A stretch of 9,196 bases of DNA. Origin: an uncultured Opitutia bacterium. GTDB lineage: Bacteria > Verrucomicrobiota > Verrucomicrobiia > Opitutales > JABJCN01. The notes beneath the pieces are model-generated. The model saw nothing but the letters and a program-made list of their open reading frames with translations, was not told where the DNA came from and did no database searches. Positions 1 to 6,779 of the stretch are shown in pieces. Both the position numbers and the translations under genes were made by a program. Where the stretch lies: assembly GCA_913046175.1 (NCBI GenBank), contig CAJWSN010000047.1, positions 1 to 9,196 on the forward strand. Reading direction: 5' to 3'. Every line of letters starts with the position of its first letter. Position 1 is the stretch's first letter.

Positions 1-1380
1 CGGGTGAAGCTGATTGAGATGTACGAACGCTTCATCGCAAAATTCCCGGGTGACTCGGAACTGCCTGAAGTTTATTTTCGCCTCGGCAACCTTTATCGTG
101 AATTTGGTGCCTTTAACAAGGCCATGGAAAGTTACTATAGTGTGCTCAGCACGACCGTTCGCTCTCCTCGAAACGCAGAAGAACAGCGGGAGTTTGATCA
201 AACCTCCCGAAGGGCTCAAATCGAGATTGCTGACCTCTTCCTGCAAATGGGTGACCTTGAAAACGCAGTCAAGTTCTTTGACCGCCTGCTCGTCTTACAG
301 GACTTGGATCTCCCGGGGTCATCCAGGAATCGTGCCCGGGTTGAATTCAAGCGGGCCTCCTGTAAGTATCTAAGTGCCAATGAGGAGCCGGATCCCGGTA
401 ACCAAAAGAGAGCTTTTGCGGAGGCGGAAGCCTACCTTACGCATTGCGGCAAGGACAACATCGCGTTTTACGAAGCCTATCCGGACCACAAACATGCGCC
501 GGAAAGCCACTACCTGCTCGCTGTTATCTATAAGCGTCTTGGAGGCGAGGCCAACCGGGACAAGGCCCACAAACAGATTCGCATGCTCTTGGATAAAGCC
601 AACAAGGGGGTTCGTGCTCAACAGGTAACCCTGAGGAACACCAAGGATTTGCCCCAGAGGTATGAGTGGGATGATGACAGGGGGACTTGGATTGAAGCCA
701 ATGGCCGACGGGCAACCAAGGTTGCGCTGGCGGAAATCAGCAACCAAGTTCTCAGCCAACCAAAAGGCAAGACGGGCGTTGTCTATTTGCAGAGCACAAA
801 ATTTAAGCCCAAAGTTTATACTTGGACTCCAAAATCCAACGAGGGCGAGGAAGCCTTCTGGAAGAATGAGTCTGGTGAGCGGGCAGACGAGGAGGCAATG
901 CTTGAGATTGGCAGGCAGATAGACCAGTGGGTTGGTTGGCAAAAAAAAGCGGGCAACCAGGTTGCCAACGAGTATTTTGAAGATGGGGAGACCCTGAAGG
1001 CCATTGAAGTCTACCAGAAGATGATTCTCCTCGACCCCAGCGCGAAATGGCAGGCTCCTGTTGTCTACCAACTGGGGCTATGTTTTGAACGTCTCGGTGG
1101 TGGCATGTACAACGCCAAGGCTATTGAGGCCTACGAAATCCTGACCAATGCGGATAAGAATCCCAAGACCTGGCAGGTTGATGTTGAGGGTGCGGGCCAA
1201 AAAAAGTGGTCGAATATTCAGCGTGAGGCCGTTGAAAAAAAATCTGGTTCTGAAATTTCCAAACTCGACAGCATCCTGTCCCCGCAGGAAGAGTTCATTT
1301 ATCGAATGGCTGAATGGCGGTTGAAGAATCTGCGATGGAACCTCACCGCGCAGAATGAGATCAAGCGCCTGGAAAACTAG
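1..1380 (+). CDS. TPR-repeat protein, 5' end outside the window
   Basis: The frame is open to the left edge and the first visible residues already lie inside a TPR-like helix, so the true start is probably upstream; a GTG at position 4 is only the first possible start seen. The 458 residues visible from there contain TPR-like helical pairs at about 5-50, 72-100 and 318-385 (for example GDLENAVKFFDRLL and GETLKAIEVYQKMILLDP). TPRs act as protein-protein interaction scaffolds, so no enzymatic role is implied. Between the TPR blocks, residues 217-306 hold two copies of a motif with spaced Tyr/Trp residues followed by G-x-R-A-x3-A-x2-E-I-x2-Q, and a weak third copy may lie at 390-418. This insert is not TPR. 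No signal peptide can be judged because the N-terminus is missing. The next gene on the same strand starts 166 bp downstream. The TPR call is secure; the specific function is unknown. Confidence 0.85.
   Translation, partial: RVKLIEMYERFIAKFPGDSELPEVYFRLGNLYREFGAFNKAMESYYSVLSTTVRSPRNAEEQREFDQTSRRAQIEIADLFLQMGDLENAVKFFDRLLVLQDLDLPGSSRNRARVEFKRASCKYLSANEEPDPGNQKRAFAEAEAYLTHCGKDNIAFYEAYPDHKHAPESHYLLAVIYKRLGGEANRDKAHKQIRMLLDKANKGVRAQQVTLRNTKDLPQRYEWDDDRGTWIEANGRRATKVALAEISNQVLSQPKGKTGVVYLQSTKFKPKVYTWTPKSNEGEEAFWKNESGERADEEAMLEIGRQIDQWVGWQKKAGNQVANEYFEDGETLKAIEVYQKMILLDPSAKWQAPVVYQLGLCFERLGGGMYNAKAIEAYEILTNADKNPKTWQVDVEGAGQKKWSNIQREAVEKKSGSEISKLDSILSPQEEFIYRMAEWRLKNLRWNLTAQNEIKRLEN
652..921 (+). 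repeat. Internal Trp-rich protein repeat, two copies
   Basis: Copy 1 covers residues 217-249 (bases 652-750) and copy 2 residues 269-306 (bases 808-921) of the TPR protein. Both read P-x2-Y-x-W, a variable stretch, then W-x4-G (copy 1 W229/G234, copy 2 W286/G291). The 15 residues starting at that Gly align without gaps as GRRATKVALAEISNQ and GERADEEAMLEIGRQ, with seven identities. The similarity is in the protein and is not obvious in the DNA, which points to an old duplication. Confidence 0.6.
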
Positions 1381-1546
1381 GGCGTGACTCTCGATAGGTG
1401 TTGGTCCCAGGGCGGCCTGTCTTCAGGATGCGGAATATTTCCCCTCTTGATACCGGTTGTTTTTTAGAAGCCCTTGGAGATTGGTATTGATTCCTTGCGC
1501 AGTGTCTGTTTCCTGCCGCTCAAAAGTTTTTCCTCCAACAATTACC

Positions 1547-1957
1547 ATGCAACCCGAACAAATCCTGCGCGAACACCTGGGACTTTGTGAGAAGGTTTAC
1601 GACCTTCTCATGAGGGAGAATCATCAAATGAAAAGCCAGGGGTCTCCCCCTTCCCCGGAAATCCTGGAGGAAAAACAGGAATTGCTCCTCCTGCTGGATC
1701 ATTCCCTCTCCGCGCTGAAGACTCTTCGCCGGGAAGACTTTTCTCCTTTTGGGGATGGTTCCAAGCTTATGCAGAAGGCCCAGAACAAGACTTTGCAGAT
1801 TTTCTACATTGACCGGGAGAATGAGCAACTCCTCTCAAAAGTTGCCTTGGAAAATGCTGCGGATGTTGGATTTGGCTCAAAAATCAGTGAGGTTCGCGAC
1901 ATGCAGGCAAAACTTTATCCCCAGGAGAAGAAAGAGGGTGAGTCAGCGGATGACTAA
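1547..1957 (+). CDS. Small helical protein, possibly FlgN-like chaperone
   Basis: This is a 136-residue protein if the ATG at 1547 is used. A TTG at 1457 would add 30 residues, but that stretch is Cys/Ser/Phe-rich, unlike the rest, so the ATG is preferred. No clear Shine-Dalgarno sequence precedes it. The protein looks all-helical and charged. Its first helix has regularly spaced Leu residues (QILREHLGLCEKVYDLLMRE), a Pro-rich break follows at about residues 30-37, then a second helix with EEKQELLLLLDHSLSALKTL. A two-helix pattern with an E-K-Q-x-L-L core is typical of FlgN, the cytoplasmic export chaperone for flagellar hook-junction proteins, and the length fits the 130-160 residues usual there. 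FlgN proteins are poorly conserved, so this is a pattern match only. The gene converges on a sigma-54 regulator 23 bp away whose HTH resembles flagellar regulators, which mildly supports the idea. Alternative: any short coiled-coil protein. Confidence 0.75.
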   Translation: MQPEQILREHLGLCEKVYDLLMRENHQMKSQGSPPSPEILEEKQELLLLLDHSLSALKTLRREDFSPFGDGSKLMQKAQNKTLQIFYIDRENEQLLSKVALENAADVGFGSKISEVRDMQAKLYPQEKKEGESADD

Positions 1958-1980
1958 CTTGTGAATTGCGCTTGTCGTCC

Positions 1981-3462
1981 TCAGGAGGGGATTTCAATCC
2001 CGGCCTCCTTGTACAGGTTGATTTTATTGCGCAGGGTTCGGATGTTGATCTTGAGCATGTCAGCAGCCTGGGTTCTATTGCCTCCACTCATGCTGAGCGC
2101 GCGGAGTATTTGCTCCTGTTCCACAACTTCCAGAGTCTTTAGCTGACCGCTTTCATGGTGGTGCCCGTTGGCTGTCTCGACGGGTGCAGGGTCAGGAGCG
2201 ACTTCTTCCGCGGGTGTTTCCTGGGTTTCCTGTGGAACAGGTGTTTGTTCCTCAGGTTCCGGGTCATGATCCATTTCCAGTGTAATGGGATGGGAACTAA
2301 GTGGACGGATGCCCAGGAATGCTGGCGGAATAGCCTTGCCCTTTTGTGCCATGATTGCGGCACGTTCAATTGTGTTTTGCAGTTCGCGCACATTACCGGG
2401 CCATCGGTGCTCAAGAAGTGTCTTTTCAGCTTCTTTGGAAAAACCAGGGAAATGCCGGTTGTGCTGCCTAGAGAATTTTTCGAGGAAGTTCCTTGCCAGG
2501 ATCAGAATATCCTGCCCTCGTTCACGAAGTGGAGGTACATGAATGGGGAAAACGTTGAGTCGGTAGTAGAGATCTTCGCGAAATTCCCCCTTTTCCACTG
2601 CCTTTAGGATGTCCCGGTTGGTTGTGGCCAGCACTCGCACGCTGACCCGTATCGTCTTCGATCCTCCGACTCTCTCGAATTCGCGCTCTTGAAGCACTCG
2701 GAGCAGCTTGATTTGGACCTGTTGTGATATTTCGCCGATTTCGTCGAGGAGAATGGTTCCATTGTTGGCGAGTTCAAAGCGGCCTTCACGTCGGGCGAGT
2801 GCCCCGGTGAATGCACCTTTTTCGTGCCCGAAGAACTCGCTTTCAATCAGGTTCTCAGGGATGGCTGCACAATTGACCCGAATGTAGGGCTGGTTTGCGA
2901 GCATGCTGTTACGGAAAAGCTCCATGGCCACCAGTTCCTTGCCCGTGCCATTTTCCCCGGTGATGAGGACGGTGGCTTCCGTCTTGGCAACCCGCCGGAT
3001 GATTCTCTCAAGGTTTTTCATCAATGAATCCTCACCAATTAATTGGCTGCCATCGTTCTGTTGCTCGCTGTAAAACTGATTAACTTTGAGCAGTTGGCTG
3101 TAGTTCTCCGCCCGCTTCAGCACCAGTTCAATCTGGTCGGTGTCGAAAGGCTTCAGCACATAATCCCGGGCACCGAGGCGCATGCAGTCGATGACGGACT
3201 CCACACTGCCATGCCCGGAAATCATGATGGGCATTGGACTGTTGGGAATTTGTGTCAACTCCTTGAGGATTTCAGTTCCGTCACCGTCCGGGAGTTTAAG
3301 ATCAATGAAAATGAGGTCGTAGCTGTCCTTCAGGAGCAGCTTCTGTGCTTCATTGATGGTTTGAGCGGACTTTACGGAATACCTTTTTTTCCGGAGGTAA
3401 TCCTCCAGGGTTTTCCGTATTATCAGGTCATCGTCGAGAACGATAATTTTCTCTAGGGGCAT
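1981..3462 (-). CDS. Sigma-54-dependent response regulator, NtrC family
   Basis: This is a full-length 493-residue bacterial enhancer-binding protein that should activate sigma-54 promoters after phosphorylation by an unidentified histidine kinase. The receiver domain (1-120) has the acidic pocket D10-D12, phospho-acceptor D54, S82 and K104. The AAA+ domain (about 141-380) has Walker A GENGTGKE (169-176), the sigma-54-contacting GAFTGA loop (216-221), Walker B TILLDE (236-241), RLNVFPI with PLRERGQDI (301-319) and WPGNVRELQN (354-363). A Pro/Glu-rich linker (396-435) leads to a Fis-type HTH (about 443-485) containing GNRTQAADML and IRTLRNK. The start is the ATG in front of PLEKIIVLDDD; an upstream in-frame start would add 21 residues not expected before a receiver. 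All motifs look intact. The HTH is closest in my memory to FlbD/FlrC flagellar regulators, but the target genes cannot be read from this window. No partner kinase gene is adjacent. Confidence 0.96.
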   Translation of the reverse strand: MPLEKIIVLDDDLIIRKTLEDYLRKKRYSVKSAQTINEAQKLLLKDSYDLIFIDLKLPDGDGTEILKELTQIPNSPMPIMISGHGSVESVIDCMRLGARDYVLKPFDTDQIELVLKRAENYSQLLKVNQFYSEQQNDGSQLIGEDSLMKNLERIIRRVAKTEATVLITGENGTGKELVAMELFRNSMLANQPYIRVNCAAIPENLIESEFFGHEKGAFTGALARREGRFELANNGTILLDEIGEISQQVQIKLLRVLQEREFERVGGSKTIRVSVRVLATTNRDILKAVEKGEFREDLYYRLNVFPIHVPPLRERGQDILILARNFLEKFSRQHNRHFPGFSKEAEKTLLEHRWPGNVRELQNTIERAAIMAQKGKAIPPAFLGIRPLSSHPITLEMDHDPEPEEQTPVPQETQETPAEEVAPDPAPVETANGHHHESGQLKTLEVVEQEQILRALSMSGGNRTQAADMLKINIRTLRNKINLYKEAGIEIPS

Positions 3463-3539
3463 GCTACGGTAACTACCCGCCTCTCGCAGGTGACAGTCTT
3501 TTAGAGACGAGGTGAGGGAATGCAATCAGACACGAGGAT

Positions 3540-3548
3540 AGTATAACA
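3540..3548 (-). promoter_or_regulatory. Possible extended -10 promoter for the sigma-54 regulator gene
   Basis: On the minus strand this reads TGTTATACT, an extended -10 element (TG-n-TATACT). It would start transcription near 3533, giving a leader of about 70 bases before the ATG at 3462. No good -35 lies 17 bp upstream, only an A-rich run, which is acceptable for extended -10 promoters. It sits in the 174-bp gap after the upstream minus-strand gene, so the regulator may have its own promoter. Confidence 0.4.
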
Positions 3549-3636
3549 TGCCCAAAAATGCCTTTTTTTCAAGCTGGATTTCCAGAATTCCCATGCAATG
3601 TGAAATCTTATATATTGGTCTGCATGGAAGATTGTT

Positions 3637-4446
3637 TCAGTCGATGGGATTTTTTCTTGGTCGTCCACGACGTGGCTTGGGTTTCTCCTCGACATCCATT
3701 CTTTCATCCATGATGTCGTCCAGTTCTGGGTTGTCTCGTTTTCTTTGCTGTTCCTCCTCCTCCTGGTCCCAGGTAAGAGCCTCCTTGTCCTGCTTAAATG
3801 CTTCGTCGTCCTCGTTGAGAACATCGTAGCCGTCAGCAAGTTCCTTGTCGCCGGGTGTCTCAATGCTGGCTGCCTTTTCACTCTCCGCAGTCTCCTTGAT
3901 GTCATAAGCGTCGACGCCCTCGGGGGTGTATTCGAGGACTGCGGTGATCTCGGCAAAACAATGGGATGTCTGCTCCTCCAGGAGATCTGTATTCTGGGCC
4001 TCCCGAATTTCTGCGTCCACATCTTCCGGTGTCAGCGGTTGGTCCGAATCGATCAAGTCGTTAAGCATCCTGACACGCACCCGCAGTATATGGCTCATGA
4101 AATCCTCGAAGGGACCTTGTTCCTCGTCAATGTCATTGGGCAGGGCAAAGAGGGCGTGGTCCGGGTCGTGTATGGAATCACGCGTCCTTTCGAGACGAAA
4201 GCGCTTGTTGGTCATTTCCTTCTGCAGCTTAAACTTGAAAAACGCGTTCTCCACAATGTCGTGTTGCAGGCCGTATTCCCGCATGGAGCTCAAGATCTCA
4301 AGTAGGTGCTGAAGCTGCCTGGGATCAATGATGGCAAGTTTATCAAAATCCCAATGGATGCCGGGGTTGACGGATTGTACCCACCAGAGGCTTTCGTTGG
4401 CAAAGCGTACGGTACACCACTTTAGTTGTGTGGTTGCAGTGGCCAT
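3637..4446 (-). CDS. Unrecognised acidic protein with C-terminal AT-hook-like motif
   Basis: I do not recognise this 269-residue protein. The ATG start has an AGGAA-like sequence about 12 bases upstream. The N-terminal half (about 8-180) looks folded: WCTVRFANESLWWVQSVNPG is followed by long charged helices (about 42-130) and a short segment CFAEITAVLEYTPEGVDAYD (163-182). Residues 185-255 are strongly acidic and probably disordered (runs such as NEDDE and DQEEEEQQ). The protein ends in a basic stretch, KPKPRRGRPRKNP (255-267), with the RGRP core of AT-hooks, which bind the minor groove of AT-rich DNA. There is no signal peptide or membrane segment, so it is probably cytoplasmic. It lies 174 bp upstream of the sigma-54 regulator on the same strand and is divergent from pyrD. 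DNA binding is inferred from the tail alone; a role in protein or RNA contact is equally possible. Confidence 0.85.
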   Translation of the reverse strand: MATATTQLKWCTVRFANESLWWVQSVNPGIHWDFDKLAIIDPRQLQHLLEILSSMREYGLQHDIVENAFFKFKLQKEMTNKRFRLERTRDSIHDPDHALFALPNDIDEEQGPFEDFMSHILRVRVRMLNDLIDSDQPLTPEDVDAEIREAQNTDLLEEQTSHCFAEITAVLEYTPEGVDAYDIKETAESEKAASIETPGDKELADGYDVLNEDDEAFKQDKEALTWDQEEEEQQRKRDNPELDDIMDERMDVEEKPKPRRGRPRKNPID

Positions 4447-4579
4447 TATCTATAAATTCCTGAGTTTAAGAGGATTAATTTTAAAAGTTGTCTTGCACCA
4501 GCGTAAAAAGAATTGGATACCCAAATTTCAAGAAAAATTAGACAAAGGTCTCCAATTTTCTTCAAATTCCCTTCAACCA
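4447..4579. promoter_or_regulatory. AT-rich divergent intergenic region, probable promoters both ways
   Basis: These 133 bp separate two divergent genes and are clearly richer in A and T than the flanking coding DNA, as expected for promoters. On the plus strand TTGCAC (4493-4498) lies 17 bp before GATACC (4516-4521); the -35 is fair and the -10 is poor. I see no convincing -35/-10 pair on the minus strand, and no palindromic operator. Confidence 0.35.
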
Positions 4580-5638
4580 GTGATTGATCCATTTTACGAG
4601 AAATTTGTTAGGAAGCTCCTTTTTCGGATGGATCCAGAGGATACCCACGAACATACAATTCATGGCTTGTCCTGGTTGAGTAAATTGAGGCCGCTCTGTC
4701 GTTGGATGCACCGGTTTAACGGCATGGCGGGGCCCCAGCCGGTACGCTTGTTTGGGCTGGATTTCCCAAACCTTGTGGGTTTGGCGGCTGGTCTCGACAA
4801 GAATGCAGAGTGTCTCCCTGCATTTGCTGCAATGGGGTTTGGACATGTCGAGGCGGGCACGGTCACGCCAAGGAAGCAGCCTGGCAACGAGCGCCCCCGG
4901 CTTTTTCGTTATCCGGAGGAGGAGGCCATTATCAACCGGATGGGGTTCAACAACGAGGGTGCGGAAATGATGGCGCTGCGTATTGGCCGCTCCATGCCCC
5001 GGAAGCGCCGCATGATTCCCGTGGGCATCAACATTGGCAAGGCCCGGAGCACGCCACTGGAGGATGCGGTCCAGGATTACCTGGACTGTTTTCGTGCACT
5101 TGCGGATTTGGCCGACTATTTCACGGTCAACATCAGCAGTCCCAACACGCCGGGGTTGCGCAAGCTGCAGGAGGAAAGCTACCTTCGGGAACTTCTTGGC
5201 TCCATACAGGATGAGAATCTGGATCGTGCAAAACGCCTGGGGACGGAACCCGTCCCGATTCTCGTCAAGATTGCCCCGGACCTGGACTACATTCAGATTG
5301 AGACCCTGCTGGCCATACTGCTGGAGCTTGGCTATGATGGGGTGATTGCCACCAACACAACGATTGCCCGCCCCGGCACTTTTAAGAACGTTAAGGAAAA
5401 TGGAGGCCTCAGCGGCAATCCACTGCAGGGTCGTTCTGACAAGGTCATCCGGTTCATCCACCGCACGACTGGGGGATGCCTCCCCATCATTGGCGTAGGG
5501 GGCATCATGGATGTGGCAAGTGCGGCTCGCAAACTGGATGAGGGCGCCTCCCTTGTGCAATTGTACACCGGGATGATCTACCGGGGACCCGCACTTGTCC
5601 GTGCATTGGTCAAGGGCTTGAGCGAACAGCAGGGGTAG
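4580..5638 (+). CDS. pyrD: Dihydroorotate dehydrogenase (quinone), class 2
   Basis: This enzyme oxidises dihydroorotate to orotate in pyrimidine synthesis and passes electrons through FMN to the quinone pool at the inner face of the cytoplasmic membrane. From the GTG at 4580 the protein has 352 residues, close to E. coli PyrD at 336. The N-terminal FYEKFVRKLLFRMDPEDTHE is the class 2 membrane- and quinone-binding helical region. Family signatures follow: GLAAGLDKNAE (68-77), GFGHVEAGTVTPRKQPGN (86-103), INRMGFNNEG (118-127), NISSPNTPGLR (184-194; S187 matches the class 2 catalytic Ser), VKIAPD (229-234), ATNTT (257-261), GGLSG (275-279), GVGGI (305-309) and YTGMIYRGP (329-337). The frame is open upstream to an ATG at 4328, but those 84 codons do not resemble PyrD and overlap the divergent gene, so the GTG is preferred. 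It has no clear Shine-Dalgarno sequence. No other pyr gene is adjacent. Confidence 0.97.
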   Translation: MIDPFYEKFVRKLLFRMDPEDTHEHTIHGLSWLSKLRPLCRWMHRFNGMAGPQPVRLFGLDFPNLVGLAAGLDKNAECLPAFAAMGFGHVEAGTVTPRKQPGNERPRLFRYPEEEAIINRMGFNNEGAEMMALRIGRSMPRKRRMIPVGINIGKARSTPLEDAVQDYLDCFRALADLADYFTVNISSPNTPGLRKLQEESYLRELLGSIQDENLDRAKRLGTEPVPILVKIAPDLDYIQIETLLAILLELGYDGVIATNTTIARPGTFKNVKENGGLSGNPLQGRSDKVIRFIHRTTGGCLPIIGVGGIMDVASAARKLDEGASLVQLYTGMIYRGPALVRALVKGLSEQQG

Positions 5639-5646
5639 TCGGGAAA

Positions 5647-5734
5647 TGGTGCTCAGGGCGGGACTTGAACCCGCACGTCCTATTCGGACACCAGGCCCTC
5701 AACCTGGCGCGTCTACCAATTCCGCCACCTGAGC
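5647..5734 (-). tRNA. tRNA-Leu (anticodon GAG), CCA encoded
   Basis: Read on the minus strand, the acceptor stem GCTCAGG (5734-5728) pairs with CCTGAGC (5657-5651), followed by discriminator A and a genomically encoded CCA (5649-5647). The anticodon stem CCAGG/CCTGG closes a 7-base loop TTGAGGG, giving anticodon GAG, which reads CUC and CUU leucine codons. The long variable arm (GTCC paired with GGAC) is the class II feature expected for Leu, and the T-arm GCGGG-TTCAAGT-CCCGC is perfect. The gene points at the 3' end of pyrD with 8 bp between them. Confidence 0.97.
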
Positions 5735-5938
5735 AGGGTGTGGGATTTCTCCCAGAATGGAGGGAGGTTGGAAAAAAGGGGTTTCCCCTCGTTTTGCAAG
5801 CTTTCCTTTCGGGACTCTGACATGATTATGCAAATCTAGCAAACATTTGAGCTGATCGTTAAGCCGCTATATTTTTTAATTACGATTGGGTTCTTGCTAT
5901 AAAATTCGGGTATTTTCCTTCGTGGAGAACGTTATTAC
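5735..5938. other. Intergenic stretch without a recognisable gene
   Basis: I see no credible coding frame or RNA gene here. It is expected to contain the tRNA promoter on the minus strand, but no clean -35/-10 pair stands out. On the plus strand TGCTATAAAAT (around 5895-5906) looks like an extended -10, but it would drive transcription only into the antisense of the next gene. Confidence 0.4.
5772..5789 (-). terminator. Possible short intrinsic terminator
   Basis: On the minus strand AGGGG-AAA-CCCCT forms a 5-bp GC-rich hairpin directly followed by a run of T residues. It would stop leftward transcription before the tRNA gene. The 3-base loop and short stem make it weak, and it could instead be chance. 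Confidence 0.4.
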
Positions 5939-5977
5939 AAAAAATAAGGCCCTGCGTTAGTATGAACACAGGACCTT
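5939..5977 (-). terminator. Intrinsic terminator after the 6003-6707 gene
   Basis: On the minus strand AAGGTCCTGTGTT (5977-5965) and AACGCAGGGCCTT (5958-5946) form a 13-bp stem with a 6-base loop, counting two G-U pairs. An A and six T residues follow (5945-5939). On the plus strand the same two positions are C-A mismatches, so the structure works only for leftward transcription. It begins 25 bases after the stop codon of the minus-strand gene. Confidence 0.8.
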
Positions 5978-6002
5978 GTGGGAAAAAACTTTATTTTTCT
6001 GG

Positions 6003-6707
6003 TTATGGCTTCTTGAATTTTGGCATCTTTTTAAATGGGGACGACTTCTTTGCAAAGCCTGTCATTCCTTTGGCGGGGCGCTTGATGCTTCCAATCTTGG
6101 AGGGAGGCGTTGAAGGCGGTCCTGAAGGTGGAGCTGGTTCAATATCCTCCACACCCTCTTCTGAAATAGTTTCTTCAGCATCGTCCTCGAATTCAGGGAG
6201 CAGTTCTTCCTGTTCAGCAATTTCTTCTTCGGCTGGGTCTTCATCTTCCTCCTCTGTGGCGGTGGCGGTATCTGGACTCTTTTTGAAAGGAAACTTTGGT
6301 TTTTTTGGGGGAACGATGTCTTGGGGCGTTTCAGGTTCTTCTTCCTCCTCTATTGGATCAGGTTTTTCCTCGGGCGCTTTTTTTGCTGGACGAACAGGTT
6401 TTTTGGATACTTTGGTAAATGGGCTGGATGCTTTTGCGGTTGAACCACCGGTTAGTGCTTCACCCAATACGGCACATGACTTTTTGCCTAGTAATTCATC
6501 ATTTGCCTCCCAGCATTCCTGAATTAATTCCCACTCGTCACAACCCGCTTTTTCCTTGAGCTTGGCCATAAGGCGTCTGCCTTCACGACTGGTTGCATAA
6601 CTCAAAGTTTCATCCAACTGTTTTGCGGCAGCCTTCAGAAAGTCGACATGGTTGTTTTCGTGGGAACCTCGTTTTTCTGGAATCTCAAATGTAAATGTAT
6701 AGCGCAT
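6003..6707 (-). CDS. Unrecognised protein with a charged, disordered tail
   Basis: This 234-residue protein matches no family I know. The ATG has AGGA six bases upstream, one of the clearest ribosome binding sites in the window. Residues 1-85 look folded: a beta strand (MRYTFTFEIPEK) and then helices with FLKAAAKQLDETL, GRRLMAKLKEKAG and DEWELIQECWEANDELLG. From about 90 onward it is low complexity, with basic, Pro-rich blocks (95-112, 134-144, 204-234) alternating with long acidic blocks (113-132, 150-192). PFKK-type motifs recur near 138-145 and 222-233, and SPFTK at 95-99 is similar. There is no signal peptide or membrane segment. Such tails often mediate weak contacts with proteins or nucleic acid, but no function can be assigned. 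It lies 72 bp after an upstream minus-strand gene and ends at a good terminator, so the two may be co-transcribed. Confidence 0.85.
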   Translation of the reverse strand: MRYTFTFEIPEKRGSHENNHVDFLKAAAKQLDETLSYATSREGRRLMAKLKEKAGCDEWELIQECWEANDELLGKKSCAVLGEALTGGSTAKASSPFTKVSKKPVRPAKKAPEEKPDPIEEEEEPETPQDIVPPKKPKFPFKKSPDTATATEEEDEDPAEEEIAEQEELLPEFEDDAEETISEEGVEDIEPAPPSGPPSTPPSKIGSIKRPAKGMTGFAKKSSPFKKMPKFKKP

Positions 6708-6779
6708 GGCAAATCCTATTTCGTATGGGTAAAACAGTTGTATAAGCGTTTCATTGTGGCAAGACGAAAAAGTCTGTCA

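Noticed and set aside
370..1071. Open frame of 233 codons antisense to the TPR gene
   Set aside because: It is fully overlapped by the TPR coding frame, with no domain and no start signal.
1481..1500. Sigma-54-like promoter upstream of the FlgN-like gene (TTGG ... TTGC)
   Set aside because: The GG and GC elements are 12 bases apart; sigma-54 promoters need 10.
2322..2340. Sigma-54-like sequence TGGC ... TTGCC
   Set aside because: The spacing is also wrong (12 bases) and it lies within coding sequence.
3034..3046. Palindrome CCAATTAATTGG, sharing 11 bases with the right arm of the inverted repeat at 7301-7343
   Set aside because: It lies inside the coding sequence of the sigma-54 regulator and encodes ordinary residues (Q-L-I-G). 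A short AT-rich match like this can arise by chance, so I do not call it an operator.
3745..4305. Hydrophobic open frame of 186 codons on the plus strand
   Set aside because: It is antisense to the acidic 269-residue gene, which has a plausible ribosome binding site and coherent protein features.
4562..5560. Long open frame of 332 codons on the minus strand inside pyrD
   Set aside because: It lies entirely antisense to the well-conserved pyrD, has no recognisable domain, and its composition (many His, Arg, Gln and Pro) is that of a mirror frame.
5647..5800. tRNA gene as an integration site for a mobile element
   Set aside because: No integrase gene, no duplicated tRNA 3' end and no phage-like genes are present in the window.
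5962..6522. Ser-rich open frame of 186 codons on the plus strand
   Set aside because: The long Ser and Gly runs are the complement of the Glu/Lys/Pro-rich codons of the minus-strand gene, and the start lies inside that gene's terminator hairpin.
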